A stretch of DNA of 7,119 bases from an uncultured Clostridia bacterium (GCA_946187095.1 CAMHPW010000050.1:1-7119), one strand, 5' to 3'. Counted from the first letter of the stretch, positions 1 through 6,446 are shown. Numbers and translations: made by a program. Notes: generated by a model from the letters alone, not told the origin.

Positions 1-43
1 AGTCAACATATTTTTATAACTTTTTATAAAATCGTTTTAACTG
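1..43. repeat. AT-rich tail beyond the small membrane peptide, with tandem 10-mers
   Basis: This short stretch lies downstream of the 47-residue peptide gene on the minus strand. It holds two tandem copies of TTTTTATAA (11-19 and 21-29, plus strand), exactly 10 bases apart. A TTGACT hexamer on the minus strand (6 down to 1) could be the -35 box of a promoter whose -10 box lies outside the window. A perfect 15-bp palindrome, TTTTAACTGTTAAAA (35-49), straddles the end of this stretch and covers the stop codon of the peptide gene. No strong terminator is visible: the palindrome would give only a weak A-U stem with a tiny loop. Function is unknown; spacer DNA is the default reading. Confidence 0.35.
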
Positions 44-187
44 TTAAAAGCCTCCCTGTATGAGCTGATCCCATGCCTGACTGTCCTTTATTTTATCGAC
101 AGCGAATATGACACCTACGGAAAGTATCAAAAGCAGGATCAGTATCAAAAATATGATCTCTATGATTTTGAATATTTTTTTGATCAT
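44..187 (-). CDS. Small single-span membrane peptide, 47 aa, function unknown
   Basis: An ATG at 187 opens a 47-codon frame ending in TAA at 44-46. The start is preceded by AGAGGAA about six bases upstream, a good ribosome-binding site. The peptide begins MIKKIFKII, continues with an almost unbroken run of Ile, Leu, Phe and Val (about residues 8-30), and ends in a short polar tail rich in Asp, Lys and Gln (residues 31-47). This is the plan of a single membrane helix with a basic N-terminus, probably facing the cytoplasm by the positive-inside rule, or an uncleaved signal anchor. It lies 26 bases after the rpoD stop with no terminator between, so it is probably the last visible cistron of the rpoD transcript. 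I do not recognise a family. The start context and the coherent membrane pattern argue for a real gene, but it could be a chance frame. Confidence 0.6.
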   Translation of the reverse strand: MIKKIFKIIEIIFLILILLLILSVGVIFAVDKIKDSQAWDQLIQGGF

Positions 188-213
188 ACGAAATTCCTCT
201 TGAGCTGCCCCGA

Positions 214-1323
214 TCAGTCAAGGAAATCCTTGAGTTTCTTGGAACGGCTGGGATGGCGGAGTTTACGCAGAGCCTTTGCCTCGATCTGACGGATACGCTC
301 ACGGGTGACGTTGAATTCTTCACCGACTTCTTCGAGTGTTCTGGAACGTCCGTCTTCGAGTCCGAAACGGAGTTTCAGCACTTTTTCTTCTCTGGGAGTG
401 AGGGTGGCAAGGACTTCTGCAAGCTGCTCTTTCAGGAGAGTGTGAGAAGCGGCATCCTGCGGTGCAGGGGCATCTTCATCGGGAATAAAGTCACCAAGAT
501 GGCTGTCTTCTTCTTCACCGATAGGAGTTTCAAGAGAGACAGGTTCCTGTGCCACACGCATGATCTCACGGACTTTATCGGGCGGCATATTGATGACTTC
601 GGCAATTTCTTCCGCTGTGGGTTCATGACCGTTCTGATGCAGGAGCTGACTGGAGATTTTCTTTACTTTGTTGATGGTTTCCACCATGTGTACGGGAATA
701 CGGATGGTTCTTGCCTGATCGGCAATGGCTCTTGTGATTGCCTGACGGATCCACCATGTTGCATAAGTGGAGAATTTGAAGCCCTTTGTATGATCGAACT
801 TGTCAACGGCTTTGATCAGACCGAGATTGCCTTCCTGAATGAGATCAAGGAACTGCATACCTCTGCCGAGATATCTTTTGGCGATACTGACAACAAGACG
901 GAGATTTGCCTCTGAAAGTCTTTTCTTTGCGGCAACGTCACCGAGGGCGATCCTTTCGGCAAGAACTGTTTCTTCATCGGAAGTGAGCAGCGGCACTCTG
1001 CCTATTTCTTTGAGATAGATTTTTACAGGATCATCTATCGTCACGGAGTCGGACGGTTCGGGAGCATCGGGATCGTCGCTTAAATTGCTTGATGCTATGG
1101 AAGAAAGTTCCGCATCATTGAGAATGATGTCATCAACGGTTTCAACGATCTCAATGCCGTTGGTTTCAAGGGTGTCATAGAATTTTTCGAGATGTTCGGG
1201 ATCCATGTCCATTTCACCGATGGCATCAAGAATTTCCTTGTTGGAAAGCTGACCTTTGGATTTACCGAGTTCCATCAGTTCTTTGAGAACGGTTTTTTTG
1301 TCGGGCTGATTTGCTGTGATCAT
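214..1323 (-). CDS. rpoD: Primary (housekeeping) RNA polymerase sigma factor RpoD/SigA
   Basis: This is the vegetative sigma-70 factor, which guides RNA polymerase to -10/-35 promoters. The 369-residue product matches the usual Gram-positive SigA length. A short region 1.1 (about 1-80) and an acidic linker lead to region 1.2 ([11 protein letters not shown], about 98-108). Region 2 runs from about 138 to 215 and includes the core-binding and -10 melting/recognition segment ([20 protein letters not shown], about 184-203). Region 3 follows (about 216-295). Region 4 ends the protein, with [18 protein letters not shown] (308-325) and the -35 recognition helix around [18 protein letters not shown] (339-356). 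The ATG at 1323 is chosen because TGAGGT (1331-1336) lies seven bases upstream. A GTG at 1329 is in frame but almost touches that site. The gap to the dnaG stop is only 10 bases, so translation is probably coupled. Nothing is missing or unusual in the domains. Confidence 0.97.
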   Translation of the reverse strand: MITANQPDKKTVLKELMELGKSKGQLSNKEILDAIGEMDMDPEHLEKFYDTLETNGIEIVETVDDIILNDAELSSIASSNLSDDPDAPEPSDSVTIDDPVKIYLKEIGRVPLLTSDEETVLAERIALGDVAAKKRLSEANLRLVVSIAKRYLGRGMQFLDLIQEGNLGLIKAVDKFDHTKGFKFSTYATWWIRQAITRAIADQARTIRIPVHMVETINKVKKISSQLLHQNGHEPTAEEIAEVINMPPDKVREIMRVAQEPVSLETPIGEEEDSHLGDFIPDEDAPAPQDAASHTLLKEQLAEVLATLTPREEKVLKLRFGLEDGRSRTLEEVGEEFNVTRERIRQIEAKALRKLRHPSRSKKLKDFLD

Positions 1324-1330
1324 AAACACT

Positions 1331-1336
1331 ACCTCA
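1331..1336 (-). promoter_or_regulatory. rpoD ribosome-binding site overlapping the dnaG stop codon
   Basis: The minus strand reads TGAGGT. Its first three bases are the TGA stop of dnaG and the whole hexamer is the Shine-Dalgarno site of rpoD. Spacing to the ATG at 1323 is seven bases. Ribosomes finishing dnaG therefore terminate on the rpoD initiation site, which suggests translational coupling. The site also favours the ATG over the GTG at 1329. Confidence 0.75.
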
Positions 1337-3085
1337 TTTCTTTCTGTTCCTGTTTTTTTGGATATGAGCCATTATTTCCTCATCAGTCATAGCGGCTGTC
1401 TTTTCGGGGGCGAGTTTTCGGGATTCCTTCTCAAGAATACCCATGTATATATTGACGGCACGAAAAGGATCATTTTCTCTCGGTCTAAGATAGACCATGC
1501 TGCTGATACGGCTGTTTTCTTCGTTTGAGAAATAGCCGGATATATCGACAGGTTCTGTTCCGAGACCTTTTTCGGCACGTTCTCTGATTTTTTCATAGAC
1601 ACTTCTGTAAAGGGGTGTCGTAAACATCTCGGGCGGAAAATCAGGGCAAATTGCGATAGCTGCATCGGAATTTGTCATCAGCAGGGCAAGCAGAACTTCT
1701 TGCGCATTTGCCGCCCTTGATTTCGGAGAATGAAAAGTCTGATTCGGCTGAATATTATTTGCTGTATATGTCTGTACGGGCGGTGGGGGTTCATTTTTCT
1801 GGATATATTTTGCCGTTTGCGTGGAAAGGGCATTTCTGTCTATCGAATATTCTTCCGAAATTTTTGAGATATATGCATCTCTTTCAATTTCATTATCGAG
1901 TGAAGCAAGAAGTTTGGCAATTTCCGTGAGGAATTCCACTTTCTGTTCCGTGATGTCCGTGTCATAGCGTATTTGCAGCTTTGCAATACGGTATTCAATG
2001 TCATTTCCGCATTTGTCGAGTAAAAGTCTGAACTTTGCCGCCCCGTTCTCACCGTTTGACTTGATGAATTCATCGGGATCTTTTCCGTTGGGGACTTTCA
2101 GCACTTTGATATTCACATTTGTTTCACGGAAGATATCTATGGCACGTTCCGTTGCTTTCTGCCCTGCCTCGTCGGCATCATAGCATATCACGACTTCCTT
2201 ACAGTAACGGGCTATTAAATGAGCCTGATCTTTAGTGAGAGCCGTTCCGAGAGTGGCAACGGTATTTTCAAATCCTGCCTGATGAAGTGAAATGACATCC
2301 ATGTAGCCCTCTGCCAATATGATCTGACCGTCAGTCTTGTTCTTTGCAAAATTCATGGCATAGACCGTATTTCCTTTGTTGAAAGCAGGCGTATCGGACG
2401 TATTGAGATATTTCGGCTGGATATCCGACATGATCCTGCCGCCGAAGCCTATGACATTTCCACGCAGGTCTATAATGGGAAACATCACCCTGTCGGAAAA
2501 TCTGTCGTAGAAAAAACCTTTTTCGGACTTGTTGGCAAGGTTGGCTTTGAAAATCTCATCTTCCGTGAATCCGAGATTTTTCAGGTGATTTGTCAGTTCA
2601 ATTCTTGATGACGGAGAATAGCCCAATCCGAAATGCACGATTGTTTTGTCTGTCAGACCTCTGTTGTGCAGATAGTCAAGGGCATTCTGCCCGTTGGGAG
2701 AATAGAGACATCTGTAATAAAATCTTGCAGCGGCACGATTGGCTTCATATATCCTGTTGCGAAGTCGGGAAAGACCGCTGTTCTGACCACTGCCTTCGGG
2801 AATCTCAAGCCCTGCCCGCTGTGCAAGCAGCTTCACGGCTTCGATATAGTCTAAATTTTCGATCCTTCTTATGAAAGTAATGACATCACCGCTGGCTTTG
2901 CAGCCGAAACAGTGAAAAAAATTCTTGTCTGTCGAAACATTGAAAGACGGTGTTTTCTCGCTGTGGAAAGGGCAAAGCCCCAGCATATTTTTGCCTTGCT
3001 TTTTGAGCTGTACATAGCCCGAAATCACGTCTACAATGTCGGTTTTGCTTTTCAGTTCCTGTATAAATTCATCGGGTATGAACAT
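1334..3085 (-). CDS. dnaG: DNA primase DnaG
   Basis: DnaG makes the RNA primers for lagging-strand and restart synthesis, working with the replicative helicase at the fork. The 583-residue product has the full bacterial layout. The N-terminal CHC2 zinc domain has ligands C38, H41, C59 and C62 (CPFH and FHCFGC). The catalytic core carries [20 protein letters not shown] (226-245). The TOPRIM fold has the acidic LAEGYMDV (257-264, E259) and CYDADEAG (301-308, D303/D305), followed by KDPDEF (335-340). A Pro-rich linker ([10 protein letters not shown], about 431-440) leads to a helical C-terminal domain (about 460-555) of the helicase-binding type. The start is set at the ATG at 3085, giving [10 protein letters not shown], because AAAGGA lies six to seven bases upstream. 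A longer in-frame extension of 24 codons would overlap dgt and has no family resemblance. The upstream dgt stop is 13 bases away. Confidence 0.97.
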   Translation of the reverse strand: MFIPDEFIQELKSKTDIVDVISGYVQLKKQGKNMLGLCPFHSEKTPSFNVSTDKNFFHCFGCKASGDVITFIRRIENLDYIEAVKLLAQRAGLEIPEGSGQNSGLSRLRNRIYEANRAAARFYYRCLYSPNGQNALDYLHNRGLTDKTIVHFGLGYSPSSRIELTNHLKNLGFTEDEIFKANLANKSEKGFFYDRFSDRVMFPIIDLRGNVIGFGGRIMSDIQPKYLNTSDTPAFNKGNTVYAMNFAKNKTDGQIILAEGYMDVISLHQAGFENTVATLGTALTKDQAHLIARYCKEVVICYDADEAGQKATERAIDIFRETNVNIKVLKVPNGKDPDEFIKSNGENGAAKFRLLLDKCGNDIEYRIAKLQIRYDTDITEQKVEFLTEIAKLLASLDNEIERDAYISKISEEYSIDRNALSTQTAKYIQKNEPPPPVQTYTANNIQPNQTFHSPKSRAANAQEVLLALLMTNSDAAIAICPDFPPEMFTTPLYRSVYEKIRERAEKGLGTEPVDISGYFSNEENSRISSMVYLRPRENDPFRAVNIYMGILEKESRKLAPEKTAAMTDEEIMAHIQKNRNRKK

Positions 3086-3098
3086 ATTTTTTCCTTTC

Positions 3099-4103
3099 TC
3101 AGATTTTGGAGTTCCATGAATGAGGCACAAACAGATTTTCGTATGTTTCCACGGCATATTTGTCCGTCATTCCTGCGATATAGTCGCATACGGCTCTTTC
3201 CACGGAAAATCTCTTTGCAATATCCTGCATTTCCGTTGGCATATCATCGGGATTTTTTGTGAAATACCGATACAATGCCCCGATAAATTCGGGTATTTTC
3301 TGTACTTCGGACTTTGCATGACCTTTGAGATACACTTCATCAAACATGAATGTATGCAGTCTGTCAAATGCACTCTGAATCCTTTCTTCCATTTTCAGAT
3401 TTCCGTCAGAGGTGTTTTCAATCAAAGATAAAACAAGCGTGTTGATTCGCTGTGAATGTTTATATCCCAAAGTATCAAGGATATCTTTCGGAATGTCGGA
3501 AATTTCCATGACACCTGCCCGTACAGCGTCATCGATATCGTGATTGATATAGGCGATTCTGTCGGCAATTCTGACGATTCTGCCCTCAACGGTATCGGCT
3601 TCCTGTCCTCTTGTATGGCAAAGTATGCCGTTTCGAGTTTCGTATGTAAGATTCAGTCCCATGCCGTCATTTTCCAGCACGTCCACCACTCTCAGACTCT
3701 GTTCAAAATGTCGGAATCCCTCTGAAAAGATATCATTCAAAGCCTTTTCGCCTGCATGACCGAAAGGCGTATGCCCCAAGTCATGCCCCAAGGCAACGGC
3801 TTCCGTCAAATCCTCATTCACTCTTAAAGCCCTTGCAATGGTTCTTGCTATCTGTGCGACTTCAAGGGTATGCGTTAAACGTGTCCTGTAATGGTCGCCC
3901 ACGGGTGATAAAAATACCTGTGTTTTATGCTTTAATCTTCGGAACGCTTTACAGTGGATAATCCTGTCCCTGTCACGCTGAAACTCCGTTCTGATCGGAC
4001 ATTTTTCTTCGGGCTGAAGTCTGCCCTTTAAATTTTCGGAAAGACACGCATATTTTGAAAGCGTCTGTCTTTCGATCCGTTCACTTTGTTCTCTGATAGT
4101 CAC
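3099..4103 (-). CDS. dgt: HD-domain deoxyguanosinetriphosphate triphosphohydrolase-like protein
   Basis: Members of this family hydrolyse dNTPs to the deoxynucleoside and inorganic triphosphate in the cytoplasm, lowering or balancing the dNTP pool. The metal-binding HD residues are visible: H78 in RTRLTHTLEV, H107-D108 in LGHDLGHTPFGHAGE, and D181 in RIADRIAYINHD. H111 and H116 are the conserved histidines next to the HD pair. The N-terminus also carries the family sequence RDRDRIIHCKAFRRLKHKTQ (43-62). At 334 residues it matches the shorter dGTPase-like class of Firmicutes rather than the about 505-residue E. coli Dgt, so the exact substrate (dGTP or other dNTPs) cannot be told from sequence. 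Start: a GTG at 4103 preceded by GGAGGTGA, a near-perfect ribosome-binding site. Its TGA stop is 13 bases before dnaG and adjoins the dnaG ribosome-binding site, so dNTP control and priming are expressed together. Confidence 0.93.
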   Translation of the reverse strand: MTIREQSERIERQTLSKYACLSENLKGRLQPEEKCPIRTEFQRDRDRIIHCKAFRRLKHKTQVFLSPVGDHYRTRLTHTLEVAQIARTIARALRVNEDLTEAVALGHDLGHTPFGHAGEKALNDIFSEGFRHFEQSLRVVDVLENDGMGLNLTYETRNGILCHTRGQEADTVEGRIVRIADRIAYINHDIDDAVRAGVMEISDIPKDILDTLGYKHSQRINTLVLSLIENTSDGNLKMEERIQSAFDRLHTFMFDEVYLKGHAKSEVQKIPEFIGALYRYFTKNPDDMPTEMQDIAKRFSVERAVCDYIAGMTDKYAVETYENLFVPHSWNSKI

Positions 4104-4162
4104 ACTTTCACCTCCGTAAAAACTCCTTCACAAATATATACGCAAAAAATCCGCAAATACCT

Positions 4163-4786
4163 TTATTTCATTTTAAAAAATTTTTCGTCAATGATTTCCG
4201 TTTCAACAGTGCCGCAAGTGGTATCGGCAAGCTGTTTCTGAAACTTCGTGAAATTGTCGGGGGAAATGTGATATTCGATTTTGACTTTATCCGTAAAATT
4301 CGTATTGTCAATAACACCGTTATTGCTTGGGATAAGCCCCGAAATCTTGCCGTATTGATTGTAGTCGCACTGTAAAACGGCTGTATAACAGCTTTCCATT
4401 GTAATGATATTGCCTGCATCAAGGGCAATTTTTGCCCCTTTGGTGTAAGCTCTGACAAGTCCGCCTGCACCGAGTAAAATGCCGCCGAAATATCTTGTCA
4501 CTACCACGACCACATCTGTGACGCCCGATTTGATGATAACATCAAGTGTCGGGACACCTGCCGTGCCGTGAGGTTCGCCGTCATCGGAATATCGCTGTAT
4601 ATTGCCCTCACGCAAAACATACGCATATACATTGTGAGTAGCGTCCCAATGTTTCTGACGCTTTTCGTTGATAAAGTCAAGAGCCTGCTGTTCGGTCTGC
4701 ACGGGCTTGACATAGCCGATGAATTTCGACCTCTGCTCGATGAATTCATCGCTTGATTCCAATTCGACTGTCTTGTAAACTGCCAA
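4163..4786 (-). CDS. yigZ: YigZ/IMPACT (UPF0029) family protein
   Basis: This is a conserved cytoplasmic protein of the YigZ/YvyE/IMPACT family. Eukaryotic IMPACT relatives modulate GCN2, but the bacterial role is not settled. The signature is complete: QRSKFIGYVKPV (18-29), HWDATHNVYAYVL (46-58), YSDDGEPHGTAGVPTLDVI (66-84) and VTRYFGGILLGAGGLVRAYT (96-115). An alpha/beta C-terminal domain of the DUF1949 type follows (about 135-190). At 207 residues the length is normal. Two starts are possible. A TTG at 4786 has AGCAGGTGA (4792-4800) at good spacing; an in-frame GTG at 4795 lies inside that site and has no ribosome-binding site of its own. I prefer the TTG. The gene lies 59 bases before dgt, with no terminator between them, and follows a hairpin terminator behind rpmE. 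No independent promoter stands out, so expression may depend on read-through. Confidence 0.9.
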   Translation of the reverse strand: MAVYKTVELESSDEFIEQRSKFIGYVKPVQTEQQALDFINEKRQKHWDATHNVYAYVLREGNIQRYSDDGEPHGTAGVPTLDVIIKSGVTDVVVVVTRYFGGILLGAGGLVRAYTKGAKIALDAGNIITMESCYTAVLQCDYNQYGKISGLIPSNNGVIDNTNFTDKVKIEYHISPDNFTKFQKQLADTTCGTVETEIIDEKFFKMK

Positions 4787-4791
4787 TCGTT

Positions 4792-4800
4792 TCACCTGCT
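4792..4800 (-). promoter_or_regulatory. Ribosome-binding site that selects the TTG start of the YigZ-family gene
   Basis: The minus strand reads AGCAGGTGA, eight of nine matches to AGGAGGTGA. Measured from AGCAGG, spacing to the TTG at 4786 is eight bases. The alternative GTG (4793-4795) is part of this site, so it is unlikely to be the initiator. Confidence 0.55.
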
Positions 4801-4815
4801 TTTATTTTCAGAGAT

Positions 4816-4854
4816 GAGAAAACAGGCGGTACATATTTTTCTTCATGCACCGCC
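4816..4854 (-). terminator. Hairpin terminator or attenuator after rpmE
   Basis: Bases 4825-4834 and 4845-4854 form a 10-bp stem (GGCGGTGCAT with ATGTACCGCC on the minus strand) around a 10-base loop. One position pairs as G-U only in the minus-strand RNA and would be A-C in the plus-strand RNA, which fixes the direction. It is followed by TGTTTTCTC, an imperfect U-tract, so termination may be partial. It lies 22 bases after the rpmE stop and about 38 bases before the YigZ-family start. It therefore probably limits read-through from the rpmE promoter into the YigZ-dgt-dnaG-rpoD genes. Confidence 0.7.
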
Positions 4855-4876
4855 CTGAGATAAACAAACTTAAAAA

Positions 4877-5077
4877 TTATTTCATGCCGAAACGCTTCTT
4901 GAACTTATCGACACGACCACCGGTATCCACCAATTTCTGTCTTCCTGTGAAGAATGGGTGACATTTTGAGCAAATTTCAACTCTTATGTCTGACTTTGTG
5001 GAACCTGTTTCAATAACATTACCGCAGGCACAAGTAATTGTAGTCTGCTGATATTTAGGATGAATGTTCTCTTTCAC
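4877..5077 (-). CDS. rpmE: Large-subunit ribosomal protein L31 (bL31), zinc-binding form
   Basis: bL31 bridges the central protuberance of the 50S subunit to the 30S head. The 66-residue product starts [11 protein letters not shown] and contains the four-cysteine zinc set C16, C18, C36 and C39 (TCACGN and CSKCHPF), followed by [18 protein letters not shown]. This marks the zinc-containing type rather than the cysteine-free paralogue expressed in zinc starvation. The chosen start is the GTG at 5077, because it gives the family-standard N-terminus and length and has AGAGGTGA five bases upstream. An in-frame GTG at 5086 would add three residues and lies within that site. It is the first gene of the minus-strand block, driven by the promoter at 5117-5145, and is followed by a hairpin. 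Confidence 0.96.
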   Translation of the reverse strand: MKENIHPKYQQTTITCACGNVIETGSTKSDIRVEICSKCHPFFTGRQKLVDTGGRVDKFKKRFGMK

Positions 5078-5082
5078 TGCCT

Positions 5083-5090
5083 TCACCTCT
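5083..5090 (-). promoter_or_regulatory. Ribosome-binding site that selects the GTG start of rpmE
   Basis: The minus strand reads AGAGGTGA, five bases before the GTG at 5077. An alternative GTG (5084-5086) is embedded in it. The 5077 start gives MKENIHPKY, matching the canonical L31 N-terminus. Confidence 0.65.
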
Positions 5091-5116
5091 TTCTCCCCTA
5101 CATAGATAACAAGGGT

Positions 5117-5145
5117 ATTATATCATATCGAAATTCAAAATGCAA
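5117..5145 (-). promoter_or_regulatory. Sigma-A promoter for rpmE (extended -10)
   Basis: On the minus strand, TTGCAT (5145-5140) is followed after 17 bases by TATAAT (5122-5117). A TG one base before the -10 box makes it an extended -10. Transcription should start near 5110, giving a leader of about 33 bases before the rpmE GTG. The -35 box lies partly inside the left arm of an 11-bp inverted repeat, so repression by a protein bound there is possible. Confidence 0.8.
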
Positions 5146-5161
5146 GATAAATTTTGAATTT
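5131..5161. repeat. Perfect 11-bp inverted repeat between divergent promoters, candidate operator
   Basis: AAATTCAAAAT (5131-5141) is repeated in inverted form as ATTTTGAATTT (5151-5161), separated by nine bases. Arm centres are 20 bp apart, about two helical turns, so a dimeric regulator could contact one face of the DNA. The left arm and spacer overlap the rpmE -35 box, and the right arm ends 20 bases before the trmL -35 box. The stem is nearly all A-T and no U-tract follows it, so a terminator is unlikely. I cannot match it to a known regulator box. Confidence 0.5.
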
Positions 5162-5181
5162 TTTTAAAATAAGTTTTCGGC

Positions 5182-5209
5182 TTGACATATTTGTTGAAAA
5201 TATTATAAT
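5182..5209 (+). promoter_or_regulatory. Consensus sigma-A promoter for trmL
   Basis: TTGACA (5182-5187) and TATAAT (5204-5209) both match consensus exactly, with a 16-base spacer. Transcription should start around 5216, leaving a leader of about 26 bases that contains GGAG nine bases before the trmL ATG. It should drive trmL and the overlapping CBS-domain gene. Confidence 0.88.
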
Positions 5210-5241
5210 TGAATTGAAGTAATAAAACGGAGTTGTAGAAA

Positions 5242-5757
5242 ATGGCAGAACTGAATATTGTATTGGTAGAGCCTGAAATACCGCAGAATACAGGCAATAT
5301 AGCAAGGACGTGTGCAGTGACGGGTGCAAGGCTGCATATTGTCAAGCCTATGGGATTCACGCCTACGGACAAGCATCTGAAAAGGGCTGGTCTTGATTAC
5401 TGGAATTATCTGGATTTGACGTATTATGAGAATTTGAACGATTTCTTTGAAAAGACAAAGGGCGGCACTTATTATTATTTTTCCAAAAAGGCAAATCACA
5501 ATTACACGGATATTGAATATCCCGACAAATGCTATATTGTATTCGGCAAGGAAACGAAGGGCCTGCCTGAAAAATTGCTGTATGACAATGCGGAATTCAC
5601 GGTAAGGATTCCCATGCTGGAGGGTTCGAGATGTCTGAATTTATCGAGTGCGGCGGCGGTAGGAGTGTATGAAGTGTTAAGGCAGTGGGGATTCCCCGAA
5701 CTTTCCAATGACGGCAGGCTCAAAGAATACGACTGGGAAATGAGGAATGTGGAATGA
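5242..5757 (+). CDS. trmL: tRNA (cytidine/uridine-2'-O-)-methyltransferase TrmL (SPOUT family)
   Basis: TrmL uses S-adenosylmethionine to methylate the 2'-O of the wobble nucleotide 34 of certain leucine tRNAs, which improves decoding. The 171-residue product has the three SPOUT motifs: EPEIPQNTGNIARTC (10-24), IVFGKETKGLPEKLL (99-113), and IPMLEGSRCLNLSSAAAVGV (123-142) ending in the knotted C-terminal helix YEVLRQWG. The C-terminal tail is slightly longer than in the about 157-residue E. coli enzyme. The ATG at 5242 has GGAG nine bases upstream. The stop overlaps the next start in ATGA, so the CBS-domain protein is translationally coupled. Target tRNA specificity is assigned by family only. 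Confidence 0.94.
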   Translation: MAELNIVLVEPEIPQNTGNIARTCAVTGARLHIVKPMGFTPTDKHLKRAGLDYWNYLDLTYYENLNDFFEKTKGGTYYYFSKKANHNYTDIEYPDKCYIVFGKETKGLPEKLLYDNAEFTVRIPMLEGSRCLNLSSAAAVGVYEVLRQWGFPELSNDGRLKEYDWEMRNVE

Positions 5758-6443
5758 GAAGTGAGGAATTTCTCGATAAATACAAGCAGTTGGAAGAAGC
5801 ACTCAATTTGAAATACGGTTTTGATGAAAAGACATTCGGCAGTCCCGTTGTGAAATTCATCAATGACAGGGAGGGCAGAAATTACAGGGAAAAGCTGGAT
5901 TTATGCCGAGAGATAAGAAATTTTCTTTCACATCATTCGGATATTGACGGCGAGCCTGTGATAGAGCCGTCGGAAAGTATCATCAAATTTCTTGATGAAG
6001 TGACGGAATTCGTGGAAAGACCGCCGTTGGCAATCAGCTTTTGCACTTTGTATGACAATGTGCTGAAAACGACACCGTCACAAAAAGCCCAGACCGTCAT
6101 GAAAAAAATGCAGAGAATGGGCTTTTCGCATATACCCGTTGTATCGGAGGGTGAATTTATAGGCGTATTCAGTATCAGTACGGTTTTCAGTTATGCGTTG
6201 AAATACGGCATTACGGAAGATTTGACGATAGGGGACTTTGAGGAATTTTTACCGCCCGATAAGCATGAAAATGAAAGATTCAAATTCATGCATAAAGATG
6301 TCAGTTTATTTGAAGTCAGGGCGGAATTTGAGAAAAAGCCGTTCAGAAGCAAGAAATTAGCCGTGATATTCCTGACGGAAAACGGCACTTCCAACAGTAA
6401 AGTCATTGGCTTGCTGACTCCATGGGATGTGATCAATGCATAA
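5754..6443 (+). CDS. CBS-domain pair protein with HEPN-like N-terminal domain
   Basis: The 229-residue soluble protein has two parts. Residues 1-90 are predicted helical and contain CREIRNFLSHHSD (51-63), in which R55 and H60 fit the R-x4-H motif with a polar residue after Arg that is typical of HEPN domains, many of which bind or cut RNA. Residues about 95-150 (including SHIPVVSEGEFIGVFS) and about 155-228 (including VIGLLTPWDVINA) form a CBS tandem, a module that usually senses adenine nucleotides or S-adenosylmethionine. The ATG lies in the ATGA overlap with trmL, and GAGGA precedes it within trmL, so the two are co-translated. The CBS call is strong. The HEPN call rests on the motif and its position in a helix, and RNase activity is unproven. 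It has no membrane segment or signal peptide. Its stop is 3 bases from the convergent MerR gene. Confidence 0.85.
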   Translation: MRSEEFLDKYKQLEEALNLKYGFDEKTFGSPVVKFINDREGRNYREKLDLCREIRNFLSHHSDIDGEPVIEPSESIIKFLDEVTEFVERPPLAISFCTLYDNVLKTTPSQKAQTVMKKMQRMGFSHIPVVSEGEFIGVFSISTVFSYALKYGITEDLTIGDFEEFLPPDKHENERFKFMHKDVSLFEVRAEFEKKPFRSKKLAVIFLTENGTSNSKVIGLLTPWDVINA

Positions 6444-6446
6444 CAT

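Noticed and set aside
35..49. The perfect palindrome as a rho-independent terminator of the rpoD unit.
   Set aside because: The RNA stem would be about six A-U pairs with a three-base loop, too weak for intrinsic termination. It was kept only as a possible protein site.
253..915. A 220-codon open frame on the plus strand, antisense to rpoD.
   Set aside because: It lies fully within the highly conserved rpoD coding sequence. Its product is a Phe/Asp/Cys-rich translation typical of the antisense of a biased gene, with no recognisable domain.
1340..1560. A possible internal promoter for rpoD within the end of dnaG, as known in Bacillus.
   Set aside because: Several AT-rich hexamers on the minus strand resemble -10 boxes, but none has an acceptable -35 box at 16-18 bases.
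3086..3157. A 24-codon N-terminal extension of dnaG.
   Set aside because: It overlaps the end of dgt, has no primase-like sequence, and the ATG at 3085 has a good ribosome-binding site and begins with the typical primase N-terminus.
4104..4162. The gap between the YigZ-family gene and dgt as a promoter or terminator region.
   Set aside because: There are A-T-rich bases and a TATATA run on the minus strand but no -35 box at a suitable distance, and no hairpin with a U-tract. Only the dgt ribosome-binding site is convincing.
5131..5161. The inverted repeat as a bidirectional terminator.
   Set aside because: It sits between divergent promoters, where no transcript should need to end. The stem has only one G-C pair and no U-tract suited to either strand.
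5118..5372. Minus-strand open frames antisense to the start of trmL and across the intergenic region.
   Set aside because: They overlap the trmL coding region and both promoters. The A-T-rich intergenic part gives low-complexity residues, and there is no family resemblance.
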